Shown here piece after piece: positions 1 to 9,168 of a stretch of DNA of 64,000 nucleotides. Numbering within the stretch: the stretch's first letter is position 1; each line of letters opens with the position of its first letter. This DNA is from Clostridium sp. 1001271st1 H5 (GTDB taxonomy: Bacteria > Bacillota > Clostridia > Lachnospirales > Lachnospiraceae), in NCBI RefSeq assembly GCF_005845215.1, contig NZ_SPHO01000010.1, positions 62,001 through 126,000 of the forward strand. Reading direction: 5' to 3'. The position numbers were made by a program, and so were the translations under genes. The notes below the pieces were generated by a model, which saw only the letters and a list, made by a program, of their open reading frames with translations, made no database searches and was not told the origin of the DNA.

Positions 1-81
1 CCAGGCCAGTGCTGCAGCCATGACCGCAATGGAAATGGCAGCCAGGATTAGTTTCTTTTTCTTTAATATCGGGAATTTCAC
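1..81 (-). CDS. Partial gene: N-terminus of a secreted or membrane protein at the end of the polysaccharide operon
   Basis: Only the first 27 codons lie in the window; the gene continues past the left edge. A GTG start at 79-81 overlaps the TGA stop (78-80) of the preceding Wzz-GGDEF gene, which implies translational coupling. A GAGAGGA ribosome binding site lies about 8 nt upstream. The visible peptide starts VKFPILKKKK and continues into a hydrophobic, alanine-rich stretch. This is a typical signal peptide or first membrane helix with a lysine-rich n-region. The product cannot be identified from this fragment. Its position suggests a late gene of the exopolysaccharide operon. Confidence 0.6.
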   Translation of the reverse strand, partial: MKFPILKKKKLILAAISIAVMAAALAW

Positions 82-1868
82 CAGATTGTCCTCTCTTCCT
101 GTTCATAGGTACAGCTAATGAGCTCATAAATCTTGTATATGCCCATGCGTCCGGACTCTGCCAGCTGGGCCGTGATTTTCACAGAGCTATCCTCCATGTC
201 CTGCCTGATGCGGTCCTTCAGAATCTCCAGCATGAATACTGCCTTGTCAAAGGGGCATTTGTCCAGAATACACAGGATGCTGTTACCGCCGTTATATCCG
301 ATGAATCCATATTCCTTTGACAGTCCATCCAGAATCCTGCCCAAATCCCGCAGTATCTTATCTCCTGCCTCCCGTCCCAGCCTTACATTGATATCCTTCA
401 GATTCATAATTCTCAGGTTCACGCAGGTGCACAGCTCCACCATTCCCCGCTGGTTCATGGCCTTGATATACTCGTCACAGCTCAGCCGGTTCGGCAGCTT
501 TGTCTTCTTATCTATGTATAAGGTCCGTTCAATGATTTCCCCCAGCCTTCCCAGGATAACAGCCCCCACGCAGCCTCCACCGAAAAACAAAAGCAGCGTG
601 ATAGCCAGATACACCTTCAGGTTCAGCTTTTCCCGGGCCTTGACACTGCTGTTGATTGCCACATTTTTTCCCACCAGGTAATCATTGTATTCCTGGCCAG
701 TCTGATAAAACAGCTCATAAAGTTCGTTGAGACGTACGGTCAGGGCATCCAGCTTCCTGTCCGTCTCCTCCCGGCTGACAGACCGGTCGGCCGCTGTCTC
801 CTCTGAAAACATGGAGAGTATGTACTCCTTTTCCTCTATCTTCTTCTCCAGCTCGTATCTCATCTTGTTGTAGGACACATATTGATTCATCAGTGTATCG
901 TATGTATTCTCACTGTACACAGGGTTTCCCATGTCGTCCGTCCTCTCATAGATGTCCTGCAGTATGATGGAGTCCGATGCTGACTCTCCCCTGAATGCGG
1001 CGCTGTATTCCTGGGCGGTCAGTATTTTGGGATTGTACTGTTCCATCAGGTCCAGCAGGCCGTCGGACTGCTCTGTCTCACGCTCCATCTGCAGCCTCAG
1101 GCTCTGGATGTCGGCTTTGTATGTTTCCACCAGTACATCCCTGTCCTTTGTCAGTTTTCCCGAAAGGATATCCACGTAAAGGCGGTCAATGCTTACATCC
1201 CGGATAAAGGTGTAAAGGGAGGTCAAATCGTAAAAACTGTACCCGGTCCTGGAGGAACGGAAATTCTCGTCATTGGCCCTCAGGTAGCTGAGTATATCCT
1301 CAATGGACTGTTTTATGATATCTACCTTGTCTATGTAGTCAAACTGGCTGCCCGACAGGTTCTCAATATTGTTCGGCGTAATGGACTGGGCCACATACCG
1401 TTCCCCATAATAGGTCAGGTAACTGCTTACGACTGCATTGAGTACATTCTTGGCAAAGTCCTCTGAGTATTCACTTCCAACAGAAAAGGAGATATAATAT
1501 TCCGTTGGCTTCGCCTCATATACCTCGCCCTCGCTGAGCAGCGCCTCCTTTCTGGTCTGCTCCTCCTCATCGATGACAGGCTCCACGGTTATGCCGCTGC
1601 GCACAAAATCCACTTCCAGGTCCATGCCCAAAGACTCAATTGCCCTGGATACCACATTGGAGGCGTATATCTTACTCACATCAAGGTCCGCCCCGCTGGG
1701 CGTCTTTCCGTTTACAGCGCCTTCATTCGTGTAGGTAATCAGGGTGTACGCCGTATAGACCTGCCTTCTGTTGAAAAACATATAAAATATGGAGCCGCCC
1801 ATGACCATGAACACGATAATCAGATATTTCCATTTTTTTATGTAATGTATGACCGGAAAATGCTCCAA
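78..1868 (-). CDS. Wzz-like chain-length protein fused to a degenerate GGDEF domain
   Basis: This 596-residue membrane protein has a first transmembrane helix at about residues 13-31, a long extracytoplasmic region with coiled-coil character, and a second helix at about 421-443. That is the architecture of Wzz/chain-length determinant proteins. The cytoplasmic tail (about 450-590) has GGDEF-family landmarks: DKKTKLPNR, then a stretch ending GREAGDKIL, then GYNGGNSIL where a cyclase would have GG(D/E)EF. The catalytic acidic residues are missing, so diguanylate cyclase activity is unlikely; a ligand-sensing or scaffolding role is an inference. The start is TTG, supported by GGAGG nine bases upstream. 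The stop overlaps the next gene's GTG. The gene belongs to the chain-length control group at the end of the operon. Confidence 0.75.
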   Translation of the reverse strand: MEHFPVIHYIKKWKYLIIVFMVMGGSIFYMFFNRRQVYTAYTLITYTNEGAVNGKTPSGADLDVSKIYASNVVSRAIESLGMDLEVDFVRSGITVEPVIDEEEQTRKEALLSEGEVYEAKPTEYYISFSVGSEYSEDFAKNVLNAVVSSYLTYYGERYVAQSITPNNIENLSGSQFDYIDKVDIIKQSIEDILSYLRANDENFRSSRTGYSFYDLTSLYTFIRDVSIDRLYVDILSGKLTKDRDVLVETYKADIQSLRLQMERETEQSDGLLDLMEQYNPKILTAQEYSAAFRGESASDSIILQDIYERTDDMGNPVYSENTYDTLMNQYVSYNKMRYELEKKIEEKEYILSMFSEETAADRSVSREETDRKLDALTVRLNELYELFYQTGQEYNDYLVGKNVAINSSVKAREKLNLKVYLAITLLLFFGGGCVGAVILGRLGEIIERTLYIDKKTKLPNRLSCDEYIKAMNQRGMVELCTCVNLRIMNLKDINVRLGREAGDKILRDLGRILDGLSKEYGFIGYNGGNSILCILDKCPFDKAVFMLEILKDRIRQDMEDSSVKITAQLAESGRMGIYKIYELISCTYEQEERTIW

Positions 1869-1871
1869 TTC

Positions 1872-3137
1872 TTATTCCTCCAACCCTTTCTTTCTCTCCT
1901 TATAAACCATGCAGCAGACAATTCCCCCATAAAACACAGCCGGGACAGCAATGGAGGGAAGAAGGTTAATCCTGCTTAAAAGTCCCCTTGGTTCCGCGTT
2001 CAGTGTAATATAATTTTTACTGTTGTATCTTGAATACTCTTTATCCAGTGCAATGGCTTTGCGGGATATGTCCTCTATCTTTTTATCCATCTCCTCCATC
2101 ATGGTATTTGCCTTGGATATACCGGAGGGATGATTTACAGAGGCTGCAATGCTGTCCCTGACAGCCTGTCTGGATTTAATTTCCTCCTGCTTCTGTTCCA
2201 GCTCCTCCTTTGCCTTCACTGAATTCTCAGCCAGGTAGTCAATACCGGTCTTGGTCTTGGACATATAGAACTTTTCCTGGTTGTCCACGGAGGGCACCAT
2301 AACGATTCCCGTCAGTCTGGAATCATACATTTCAATGCATTCTTCATACAGCCCGTGAATCTTGCTGCTCAGCTCATGGTTCATACGGTCCCGGTAATTC
2401 CGGTAATCCAGCACCCTGACAAATTCCTTCTTTTCTTTATAAAGACCCAGCTGCGTCACATAAGACCGGAAATTTGCCAGCGTCACCTTTCTTATATTTC
2501 CTATCTCCCCCACCAGGCCCTGGAATGTGGCTCCGTTTCCTCCTGTAAAACTGCGGTTGTAGCTCCCTTTATTCTCCAGATACTTACTGATAAGAGACAG
2601 CTTGATATAATAGTAGCTGGCTGCCTGGCTGTATTCCAGTCCGCTCAGCTTTCCTGGCTCATAACTGAGTATTTCCCGGTTATCTGTATATTCCTTATAA
2701 AAGTTCTCCAGGTATGCATAGTAAATCATCAGCAGCATATCTTCTGTGCGGACTGCATTTAGTCCCCTGTTTTTCTTATAAATCACCTTGTACTGGGTCA
2801 CCACATATTCATCCTTATAATCATCGGGCAGGTCAATGCTTATGTTTTCAGCCAGCTCTTCCGGTGTTATTTCCGTGACCCCGGCCAGTTCCAGCGCCCT
2901 GGCAAGTATCTCCTCGGACTTTAGTTCATAGACGCTGAAGTAAGTACCGTTTGGATTCAGTCCCCTGGAAGCCTCCTCATAATTTAAAGAAAACCCTATA
3001 ACGGCTGTATTCCGGCTTCTGTAATAAAACAGGCAGCACAGAAGAACGCTGCACAGGATGGAACAGAGGAGCAGCCTTACCCATGTTCCCCTGGCTGCTT
3101 CAGACAGAAATCCAAGCTTCTTTTTTATATCCTCCAT
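1872..3137 (-). CDS. Wzz-like membrane protein of unknown exact role
   Basis: The protein has 421 residues, with one transmembrane helix near residues 20-40 (LLLCSILCSVLLCCLFYY) and another near the C-terminus (about 390-412). A long charged, coiled-coil-rich region lies between them. The two-helix layout and the adjacent, similarly built Wzz-GGDEF protein suggest a paralogous chain-length or export partner. Unlike its neighbour it has no cytoplasmic domain beyond a short KERKKGLEE tail. The ATG start follows GGAGGTGAAGG. The downstream gene begins 4 bases after its stop, so the two are probably co-translated. I did not recognise a specific family beyond the Wzz-like topology. Confidence 0.6.
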   Translation of the reverse strand: MEDIKKKLGFLSEAARGTWVRLLLCSILCSVLLCCLFYYRSRNTAVIGFSLNYEEASRGLNPNGTYFSVYELKSEEILARALELAGVTEITPEELAENISIDLPDDYKDEYVVTQYKVIYKKNRGLNAVRTEDMLLMIYYAYLENFYKEYTDNREILSYEPGKLSGLEYSQAASYYYIKLSLISKYLENKGSYNRSFTGGNGATFQGLVGEIGNIRKVTLANFRSYVTQLGLYKEKKEFVRVLDYRNYRDRMNHELSSKIHGLYEECIEMYDSRLTGIVMVPSVDNQEKFYMSKTKTGIDYLAENSVKAKEELEQKQEEIKSRQAVRDSIAASVNHPSGISKANTMMEEMDKKIEDISRKAIALDKEYSRYNSKNYITLNAEPRGLLSRINLLPSIAVPAVFYGGIVCCMVYKERKKGLEE

Positions 3138-3155
3138 GGTATTCCTTCACCTCCT

Positions 3156-4412
3156 CTATCCCCCACTCCTGCGCCTGTCCGCATATGCTGTCACGCAGAC
3201 ATACACGGCAATATTGATGGAATAGTAGAAAAATGTATTGTCGGTTGCGTAAGTCAGAAACATGTATATAATTGACATGATTAAAAGGGGAAGGGACTCC
3301 GCGCCAAACCGTTTCCTGACAAATTCCAGTCTGTACCATGTATTGCTCCACAGCCAGAATATGAATCCCCAGAACCCCAGTTCAATATAATATGTCATAA
3401 ACTCATTGTGGGGCATGTCCTCCACCGCCAGTCCCCTGCCCAAGCTATGGTAATCCGACCACATCTTGAATATATAGCGGACTCCATTTCCTTTGAAGGA
3501 CGGGCTGATTTCATAAAAATCCTTGTAGAACTCATAAATGTGGTCACGGCTCATGGTATTGACTCCCAGGCCTTCCATCAGGGAAGTATACATGCCTCTT
3601 TTTATCAGAATCAGATACCCATACGCAAACAGGAAGACAAGGGCTGCCATAACAACGGTAAATACCCGTCTTCCCTTGTACGGCAGGCGGTTATATACAG
3701 CCCCGGCCCCGCAGGCCATCAGAATTCCAATCACGTCAATCCGCTTTAATCCCACTGAAAAAAAGAAAGCCGAAACCGCAAACCCGGCTGCATAGCGCCG
3801 GTAATCCTTTATACAGAAAAGGCAGTACATGGAAAACACACCCAGCCCCTGCATCAGGTCATGCATCTCCATCTGTTCCATGGCCTTTCCCGTGGTTCCG
3901 GCAAAGGTACTGAGCAGCTGTACATATTCCGCTATCACACGGCCTGCCCCAAAACGGCGCATCACATCCGCCATAACAAGGGTTACGGTCAGTGCCATGG
4001 CGCCCAGGGTATACCAGACCGTCTTTTCGCCGAACATATAGTAGGCCGCGGCTATGCAGAGCACATTCAGCACAGCGCACAAGATATTGATGGTGCCGCG
4101 GACAATAAAGCCTGTTTCAGGGCAATTAACCAGCCATATCATCATAGATATGACTTCAATGCCGGCCAGGGGCACCAGCCATATAAGGGACATCCGGGCC
4201 ACAAACCCCAATCCCTGAAAATCCGCGGTAACCAGAACACGCAGCATAGCCAGTAAAATGACCATCACGTCCATCACATAGCGCATATTCACCGGCAGAA
4301 CAGGCAGTCCGCCCCGGTATTCAGCGGAGGCATAAAATGCGGCAGTCATAAACATGATATAGGCTGCCGCCGGAATACACCTTTTCATAACATCTGATAG
4401 GAAATCATCCAT
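3156..4412 (-). CDS. O-antigen polymerase/ligase-like membrane protein (Wzy type)
   Basis: This 418-residue, strongly hydrophobic protein has about ten predicted membrane segments. A larger soluble loop (about residues 265-330) contains SRDHIYEFYKDF and a later MPHNEFMTYYIELGFWG stretch. The H-N-x-(F/Y) motif before a membrane helix is typical of Wzy polymerases and WaaL-like ligases. The gene sits between a GT2 glycosyltransferase and the Wzz-like pair, as expected for a Wzx/Wzy pathway. It is the second Wzy-like gene of the window (the other is at 26582-27781). The start has no strong ribosome binding site, but the preceding gene ends 1 base away, so coupling is likely. Confidence 0.75.
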   Translation of the reverse strand: MDDFLSDVMKRCIPAAAYIMFMTAAFYASAEYRGGLPVLPVNMRYVMDVMVILLAMLRVLVTADFQGLGFVARMSLIWLVPLAGIEVISMMIWLVNCPETGFIVRGTINILCAVLNVLCIAAAYYMFGEKTVWYTLGAMALTVTLVMADVMRRFGAGRVIAEYVQLLSTFAGTTGKAMEQMEMHDLMQGLGVFSMYCLFCIKDYRRYAAGFAVSAFFFSVGLKRIDVIGILMACGAGAVYNRLPYKGRRVFTVVMAALVFLFAYGYLILIKRGMYTSLMEGLGVNTMSRDHIYEFYKDFYEISPSFKGNGVRYIFKMWSDYHSLGRGLAVEDMPHNEFMTYYIELGFWGFIFWLWSNTWYRLEFVRKRFGAESLPLLIMSIIYMFLTYATDNTFFYYSINIAVYVCVTAYADRRRSGG

Positions 4413-4413
4413 A

Positions 4414-5340
4414 CTATACCGCTGTACCCTTCAGCCTTTTTGTATGCAGGCTGTTCCTGAATCTGAGCTCTTCCGGTTCAGACAGCAGGGCAAGGAACAG
4501 GTATGCCCCCGCAGCCATACAGTACCCGGCTCCCCTAAGAAACATTTTATTCTGAAAGCACTGTCTGGCCAGCAGAAATCCGAAGTGGCAACGGCTGGTG
4601 CGGCCTGCATATGGCCTGTATATGGCATAAACCCTTGAAAGGCCGTCAAAGGCCTTCCTGCTGCTTTTGGTAATCTGTTCCCCTTCATGCTGCACATGCT
4701 CAAACAGGTACAGAGGCACCCCTGCGCACCGGTAGCTGCGGCTCACCCGTATCCACATTTCGTAATCCTGCCTGGCAGGCTGTCCGGGGTCAAACAGACC
4801 GCAGGAAGCAAAGACCTCCCTGCGCAGCATTGCCTGGGAAGTGGTGCCTATATAATCACCGTACAGCATATCCTGAAAGCTGACCTCCTCCAGGAAACTT
4901 GCAGACATATTGTAAGGCCTTCTGTCCCTGACAGCTCCCCTGCTGTCCAGCCTGACCTGATACCCCTTGGAGTACACCAGTCCCATATCCGGCTTTGCAA
5001 ACGCTGCCACCTGATGCTCTGTTTTCTCCGCCATCCAGCAGTCATCGTCATCCAGAAAGGCGATGTAAGCGCCATGTGAGCGCAGAATTCCCAGGTTGCG
5101 TGAAACCTGGGCCCCCAGATTCACCTGGTTCCGTATATAATAAACAGGGAGTTCCCGGTCCTTATACTGTTCCAGCCCCTGTTCAATTCCGTACCGGTCT
5201 GCATCCGGCCCATTGTCATCCACCACAATGAGCTCCAGCCGTGAATAGGTCTGATTGAATACGGAATCAATGCTTTTTCTTACCATCTCAAAATCCCTGT
5301 GGTATGTGGTAATGACCACGCTGACCAATGTATCCTTCAT
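4414..5340 (-). CDS. Glycosyltransferase family 2
   Basis: The 308-residue protein has a GT-A fold N-terminus: VSVVITTYHR, then LIVVDDNGPDADRY, NLGAQVSRNLGI and FLDDDDCW. The DDDD stretch supplies the metal-binding DxD equivalent. The C-terminal part is less conserved and has a hydrophobic segment (AGAYLFLALLS), perhaps for membrane contact. It probably adds one sugar of the polysaccharide repeat unit on the cytoplasmic face. The ATG follows GTGAGGGATT. Its stop codon is 1 base before the Wzy start. Donor and acceptor cannot be read from the sequence. Confidence 0.85.
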   Translation of the reverse strand: MKDTLVSVVITTYHRDFEMVRKSIDSVFNQTYSRLELIVVDDNGPDADRYGIEQGLEQYKDRELPVYYIRNQVNLGAQVSRNLGILRSHGAYIAFLDDDDCWMAEKTEHQVAAFAKPDMGLVYSKGYQVRLDSRGAVRDRRPYNMSASFLEEVSFQDMLYGDYIGTTSQAMLRREVFASCGLFDPGQPARQDYEMWIRVSRSYRCAGVPLYLFEHVQHEGEQITKSSRKAFDGLSRVYAIYRPYAGRTSRCHFGFLLARQCFQNKMFLRGAGYCMAAGAYLFLALLSEPEELRFRNSLHTKRLKGTAV

Positions 5341-5346
5341 AATCCC

Positions 5347-6813
5347 TCACTTCCGTTTTCCCTTCCATGCGTTCCAGTATTCTTTGAAGCCGGCCCTGTG
5401 CAGATATACTGCACAGGGAGCTGCCAGAACCATGTACACAGCTGCGCCTGCCAGAATTTCACAGCAAATGAGCCGGGCGCCCCCCATATGGGGACGAAGC
5501 CCTTCTGCAATGGCCCTGACCACTGCATACATGACCAGGCCGCAGAACATATAACAGCTTCCTGACCTCAGATAAACAAAAAAATCCAGTTCCCTTTTCA
5601 CACAGTACATCTGATACAGCATGACGCAGCCCTCTGCTGCCACGGTTCCCGCCACAGCCCCCAGGGCGCCGCGGGAAGGAATGAGACACAGGTTTACCAG
5701 AAGGTTCACAGCCGCCCCCAGCCACACGGACTGAAGATACACCTTATCCCTGCACCGCGGAATCAGATACTGGGTCCTCACCACGTTTGCACATGCAACC
5801 ATGATAATGGTGCACGACATAAGCTGAATCAGGGGTCCGGTCCCTGCAAAGCTGCTGCCGAAGAAAAAAGGAGCAAAGTCATTTGCAACGGCTGCTATCC
5901 CAAAAGCCATGGCCGAGGATGAGAACATGACAAATTCCATGGAACGGGCGGTATACTGCTCAATAAGCCCTGTTTCCTCCCTGGATATGAGATAGGACAT
6001 CCTGGGCAGCATCACCGTACCCAGGGCCGTAATCACGCCCTTGGGTATATTGATAATTTTTTCTACATTCTCATAGTATCCGCTCTGTTCCATGACAGAG
6101 AGGCTGCCCAGCATGACCTTATCCATCCTCTGATAGACAGACACAGCCACCACCGGTACAAACAGGACAGCCAGCTTTGGAATATGTTTTTTTGCCCTGG
6201 TCCATTCCGGCCGTCTGAAATCCATGTATTTCCCAACCTGCGTCCACAGCACAAGATTGCCCAGAAGAACGCTGCATGCCATGATAAGCACGTAAATCCA
6301 CAAATCCTTCTGTTCCTTCACAAAGGCAAATACAGACAGCACAGCCAGTCCCTTTATCACCACGTTCCGCGTGACTGTCAGCCTGAATTCCTCCAGGCCA
6401 AAAAACATCCAGTTAATATCCGCCATGGAATTTAATACAGTCAGTATCTGGATTGCTGACACCCGGCGCAGTCCGGGACTGCAAAAGAAACGAAGATAGC
6501 AGGCATATCCTGACATGGCTGCCATGGTCAGCACAATCTGCCAAAACCAGATATTCCAGAACTCCCGGCTCCTCTTCTCACGGTCATCCCGTACCGCTGC
6601 AATGCTCCTGTTTCCATAATGATTCACTCCCAGCATCCCAAACAGGGCAGCCATACCCGCAATGGAGTATGTGTATGAGTAAACTCCAACGCCCTGGGCC
6701 CCCAACACCCGTGAGACATAGGGCGACAGGACCAGAGGCAGTATAAACAAAAGTATCTGGTAGAGCATGTTATAAGCGAGATTCTTTTTCAGGTCCGACA
6801 TTCCATCCCCCAT
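5347..6813 (-). CDS. Polysaccharide flippase, Wzx/MATE-like (second of two)
   Basis: The 488-residue integral membrane protein has many hydrophobic segments. Its N-terminus, SDLKKNLAYNMLYQIL followed by SPYVSRVLGAQGVG, is characteristic of Wzx-type oligosaccharide flippases (MOP superfamily). It would move the undecaprenyl-linked repeat unit across the membrane for polymerisation. It lies two genes from a Wzy, giving a complete Wzx/Wzy pair with the GT genes between and beside them. A start four codons downstream (6801) has an equally good GGGGG ribosome binding site. Another flippase is encoded at 14689-16095. Confidence 0.88.
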   Translation of the reverse strand: MGDGMSDLKKNLAYNMLYQILLFILPLVLSPYVSRVLGAQGVGVYSYTYSIAGMAALFGMLGVNHYGNRSIAAVRDDREKRSREFWNIWFWQIVLTMAAMSGYACYLRFFCSPGLRRVSAIQILTVLNSMADINWMFFGLEEFRLTVTRNVVIKGLAVLSVFAFVKEQKDLWIYVLIMACSVLLGNLVLWTQVGKYMDFRRPEWTRAKKHIPKLAVLFVPVVAVSVYQRMDKVMLGSLSVMEQSGYYENVEKIINIPKGVITALGTVMLPRMSYLISREETGLIEQYTARSMEFVMFSSSAMAFGIAAVANDFAPFFFGSSFAGTGPLIQLMSCTIIMVACANVVRTQYLIPRCRDKVYLQSVWLGAAVNLLVNLCLIPSRGALGAVAGTVAAEGCVMLYQMYCVKRELDFFVYLRSGSCYMFCGLVMYAVVRAIAEGLRPHMGGARLICCEILAGAAVYMVLAAPCAVYLHRAGFKEYWNAWKGKRK

Positions 6814-6840
6814 TCCATCCCTTTATCCGGTCCCGGGTGT

Positions 6841-8013
6841 TCAGCCGGACACCGGCCCAGCCCCGCCGCCGTCCAGGACCTGGCGGTATTGGGCAAGGAA
6901 CCGGGGCGCAAGCACGTCCCAGGTATAGCCTTCCGCCACGGTCCGGTGGGCGCTGCGCCCTATCTGCTCCATCCGCGCCCGGTCCCCGTGAAGCCGAACA
7001 ATCAGCCTGGCCCATATTACGGCATCCAGCTGCAGGCAAAATCCGTTTTCCCCATCCCGTATCATCATTGTGGAACCGCCGTTGTGTGTTGTCAGGACCG
7101 CCAGTCCGTAGTACATTGCCTCCAGCAGCACCATGCCGAATATGTCGTAGCGGGTGGGCAGAAGAAAGAAATCCGATGCCTGGTATAGGCCGGACAGGTA
7201 CTTCTGCTCCATTCTCTCAGCATACCGGATATAGGGCATAAGCCCCTCCCTTTGTGCGTATGACCAGCACATTTTTGTATACTCAGGTTTCCCGGTCCCC
7301 ACCAGGTTCAGAACCGCCTCCTGTCCCATATCCAGGATAGCCTTCATGGTTTCCAGAATAAACAGGATGTTCCTGCCCGGGTCCAGGTGGCCGATATAAA
7401 GAAGCCGGATTGCCGTCCCTTTCCTCCCAGCCTCCCGGATATATTCCGGAATCTCTTCCCCGCAGGTTTCCAGGGCGTCCATATCCATGCCCACTCCAAG
7501 GGTTTTGATGTCTTCCCGGAGGATTCCCTTGGACAGCAGGAACTGCATGGCCAGGCGGCTCTTAACAATAAACCTGGTGCGGTTTCTGAGATATGTCTTC
7601 AGAAGAAACAGGTCAAAGACCCTGCACATGGCATGGTACCTTTGGTTATGCTCCGAATAATAGGGTCCGTGATAGACCACTGTCTTTCCCGGATATTGCT
7701 TTGCAAGCAGCCATGTCTCCAGCTGGTTATACTCCCCTGACTGGATAATGTCATAGCTGTCCGCCAGCTTTTTCATACCTGGAAATACCGTGTTATGGAA
7801 CAGGCTGATTCCCTTCTTGTAATAAATACAGATGTGTCTGTCCTCCTCAAACACATAATCAATCTGTTCCTCATCCCTGTCTGTCCAAAATACAACCCCG
7901 CAGGTATTTCCCATGCGCACAAGGGATTTTGCCAGCCCCAGTTCCTGGATATTGTAGGTTCTGCGCCTGACATCCATATAGCTTGGAAAGTTTCTGACAA
8001 TTAGAATTTTCAT
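6841..8013 (-). CDS. Glycosyltransferase family 4
   Basis: The 390-residue protein has a GT-B fold. The N-terminal half binds the acceptor (MKILIVRNFPSYMDVRR). The C-terminal nucleotide-binding half contains RLLYIGHLDPGRNI and LPTRYDIFGMVLLEAM. The family 4 E-x7-E motif appears as D-x7-E (DIFGMVLLE), a small departure at the first acid. GAGGACAGG precedes the ATG. The gene overlaps the next upstream gene by four bases (ATGA). It is probably a cytoplasmic enzyme adding a sugar to the lipid-linked repeat unit. Confidence 0.85.
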   Translation of the reverse strand: MKILIVRNFPSYMDVRRRTYNIQELGLAKSLVRMGNTCGVVFWTDRDEEQIDYVFEEDRHICIYYKKGISLFHNTVFPGMKKLADSYDIIQSGEYNQLETWLLAKQYPGKTVVYHGPYYSEHNQRYHAMCRVFDLFLLKTYLRNRTRFIVKSRLAMQFLLSKGILREDIKTLGVGMDMDALETCGEEIPEYIREAGRKGTAIRLLYIGHLDPGRNILFILETMKAILDMGQEAVLNLVGTGKPEYTKMCWSYAQREGLMPYIRYAERMEQKYLSGLYQASDFFLLPTRYDIFGMVLLEAMYYGLAVLTTHNGGSTMMIRDGENGFCLQLDAVIWARLIVRLHGDRARMEQIGRSAHRTVAEGYTWDVLAPRFLAQYRQVLDGGGAGPVSG

Positions 8014-9143
8014 TGCGTCCTGTCCTCTTCCTTTCCCTTTTTTCTCACATCCTCATACACACACAGAAGCTGCTCCACAGCCGAATCCCAGTTGTAGCGG
8101 CTGCGCACGAATTCAATCTGCCCTACACTGTCATGGACCCCCTCATCCTGTTTCAGAAGACCTTCCAGGCGCTGCTTAAGCATGGGGACATCCCCTCTGG
8201 GAAAACTGGATGCAAAACCCGCAGCTGTGTCCAGATTCTCTTCAATATCGCTGACCAGGCACCGGACGCCATAACTCAATGCCTCCAAAAGGCTGATGGA
8301 CATGCCCTCCACATCGCTGGGCAACACATAGACGGAGCAGTTGGCCAGCAGTTCCTCCAGCACCCTCCCCTGGACAAAGCCCGTCAGCAGTATCCTGGAA
8401 TCCTCCTGGGCCATATCCCTGATTTTTTTCACATAGGCATCATTCCTGGTCAGTTCCCCTGCTATGACCAGACGTTTATCCGTATCCGTCATTTTATAGG
8501 CATCTATCAGATTATGCAGGCCCTTTTCCGGTACCAGCCTTGCCAGAAAAAGAATATACCCGTTCCGTTCAAGGCCCCAGACCCGGCCGATTTCCACGGG
8601 TTGCGGAGAAGGCTTTACATTTACCCCGTTGGGAATATAGATTGCTTTCCGGTTGTATATATCCTTAAAATAGCGCCTGTTTCCAATGGACAGAACCAAT
8701 AGGGCATCGGAATACCGGGCAGAGTTCCGTTCGCCCCACCGCAGATACCTTGTGGCGAATCCTCCCCACTTTACTCTCTGCCAGTCCAGCCCATGGATAG
8801 TAACCACAACAGGTATACCCAATAACCTGGGAATAAATGCCATGGCCCCGGGTCCCTCCGCATGAAAATGAATCACGTCGTAGCCCCCAAAAACCGCTCT
8901 GACGGCCGCCAGAACCGAATAGACAAAGGCGTTCAGGGCTGTGCGTCTGAAGGTGGGAATCCTTATAAGCCTGATGCCTTTGTATTCCCGGGGCATTTTA
9001 TTTCCACCTCCTCCGTGCCAGCGGTTATAACAGTCTACCTGGTGCCCCATGGCAGCCAGGCGCACGGACAGTTCCTCCACCACAATCTCGATTCCGCCTT
9101 CCCTGGATGGCACGCGTTTATGTCCAATCATAGCAATTTTCAT
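8010..9143 (-). CDS. Glycosyltransferase family 4 with a DUF1972-like N-terminus (rhamnosyl/galactosyltransferase type)
   Basis: The chosen ATG (9141-9143) gives about 377 residues starting MKIAMIGHKRVPSREGGIE. This matches the usual N-terminus of DUF1972-type GT4 enzymes. An in-frame GTG 33 bases upstream (9176) overlaps the end of the Ugd gene and would only add a charged, unconserved stretch. The C-terminal half has GYILFLARLVPEKGL and LPSDVEGMSISLLEAL, with the E-x7-E motif intact. Relatives of this type often transfer deoxyhexoses or galactose, but specificity is not visible here. The stop overlaps the next gene's ATG by four bases. Confidence 0.85.
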   Translation of the reverse strand: MKIAMIGHKRVPSREGGIEIVVEELSVRLAAMGHQVDCYNRWHGGGGNKMPREYKGIRLIRIPTFRRTALNAFVYSVLAAVRAVFGGYDVIHFHAEGPGAMAFIPRLLGIPVVVTIHGLDWQRVKWGGFATRYLRWGERNSARYSDALLVLSIGNRRYFKDIYNRKAIYIPNGVNVKPSPQPVEIGRVWGLERNGYILFLARLVPEKGLHNLIDAYKMTDTDKRLVIAGELTRNDAYVKKIRDMAQEDSRILLTGFVQGRVLEELLANCSVYVLPSDVEGMSISLLEALSYGVRCLVSDIEENLDTAAGFASSFPRGDVPMLKQRLEGLLKQDEGVHDSVGQIEFVRSRYNWDSAVEQLLCVYEDVRKKGKEEDRTQ

Positions 9144-9168
9144 GCTGTCCCCGCCCTTCTCTTTTGTA

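Noticed and set aside
78..620. Active diguanylate cyclase
   Set aside because: The GG(D/E)EF signature reads GGNSI and the catalytic acids are missing, so only the fold can be claimed.
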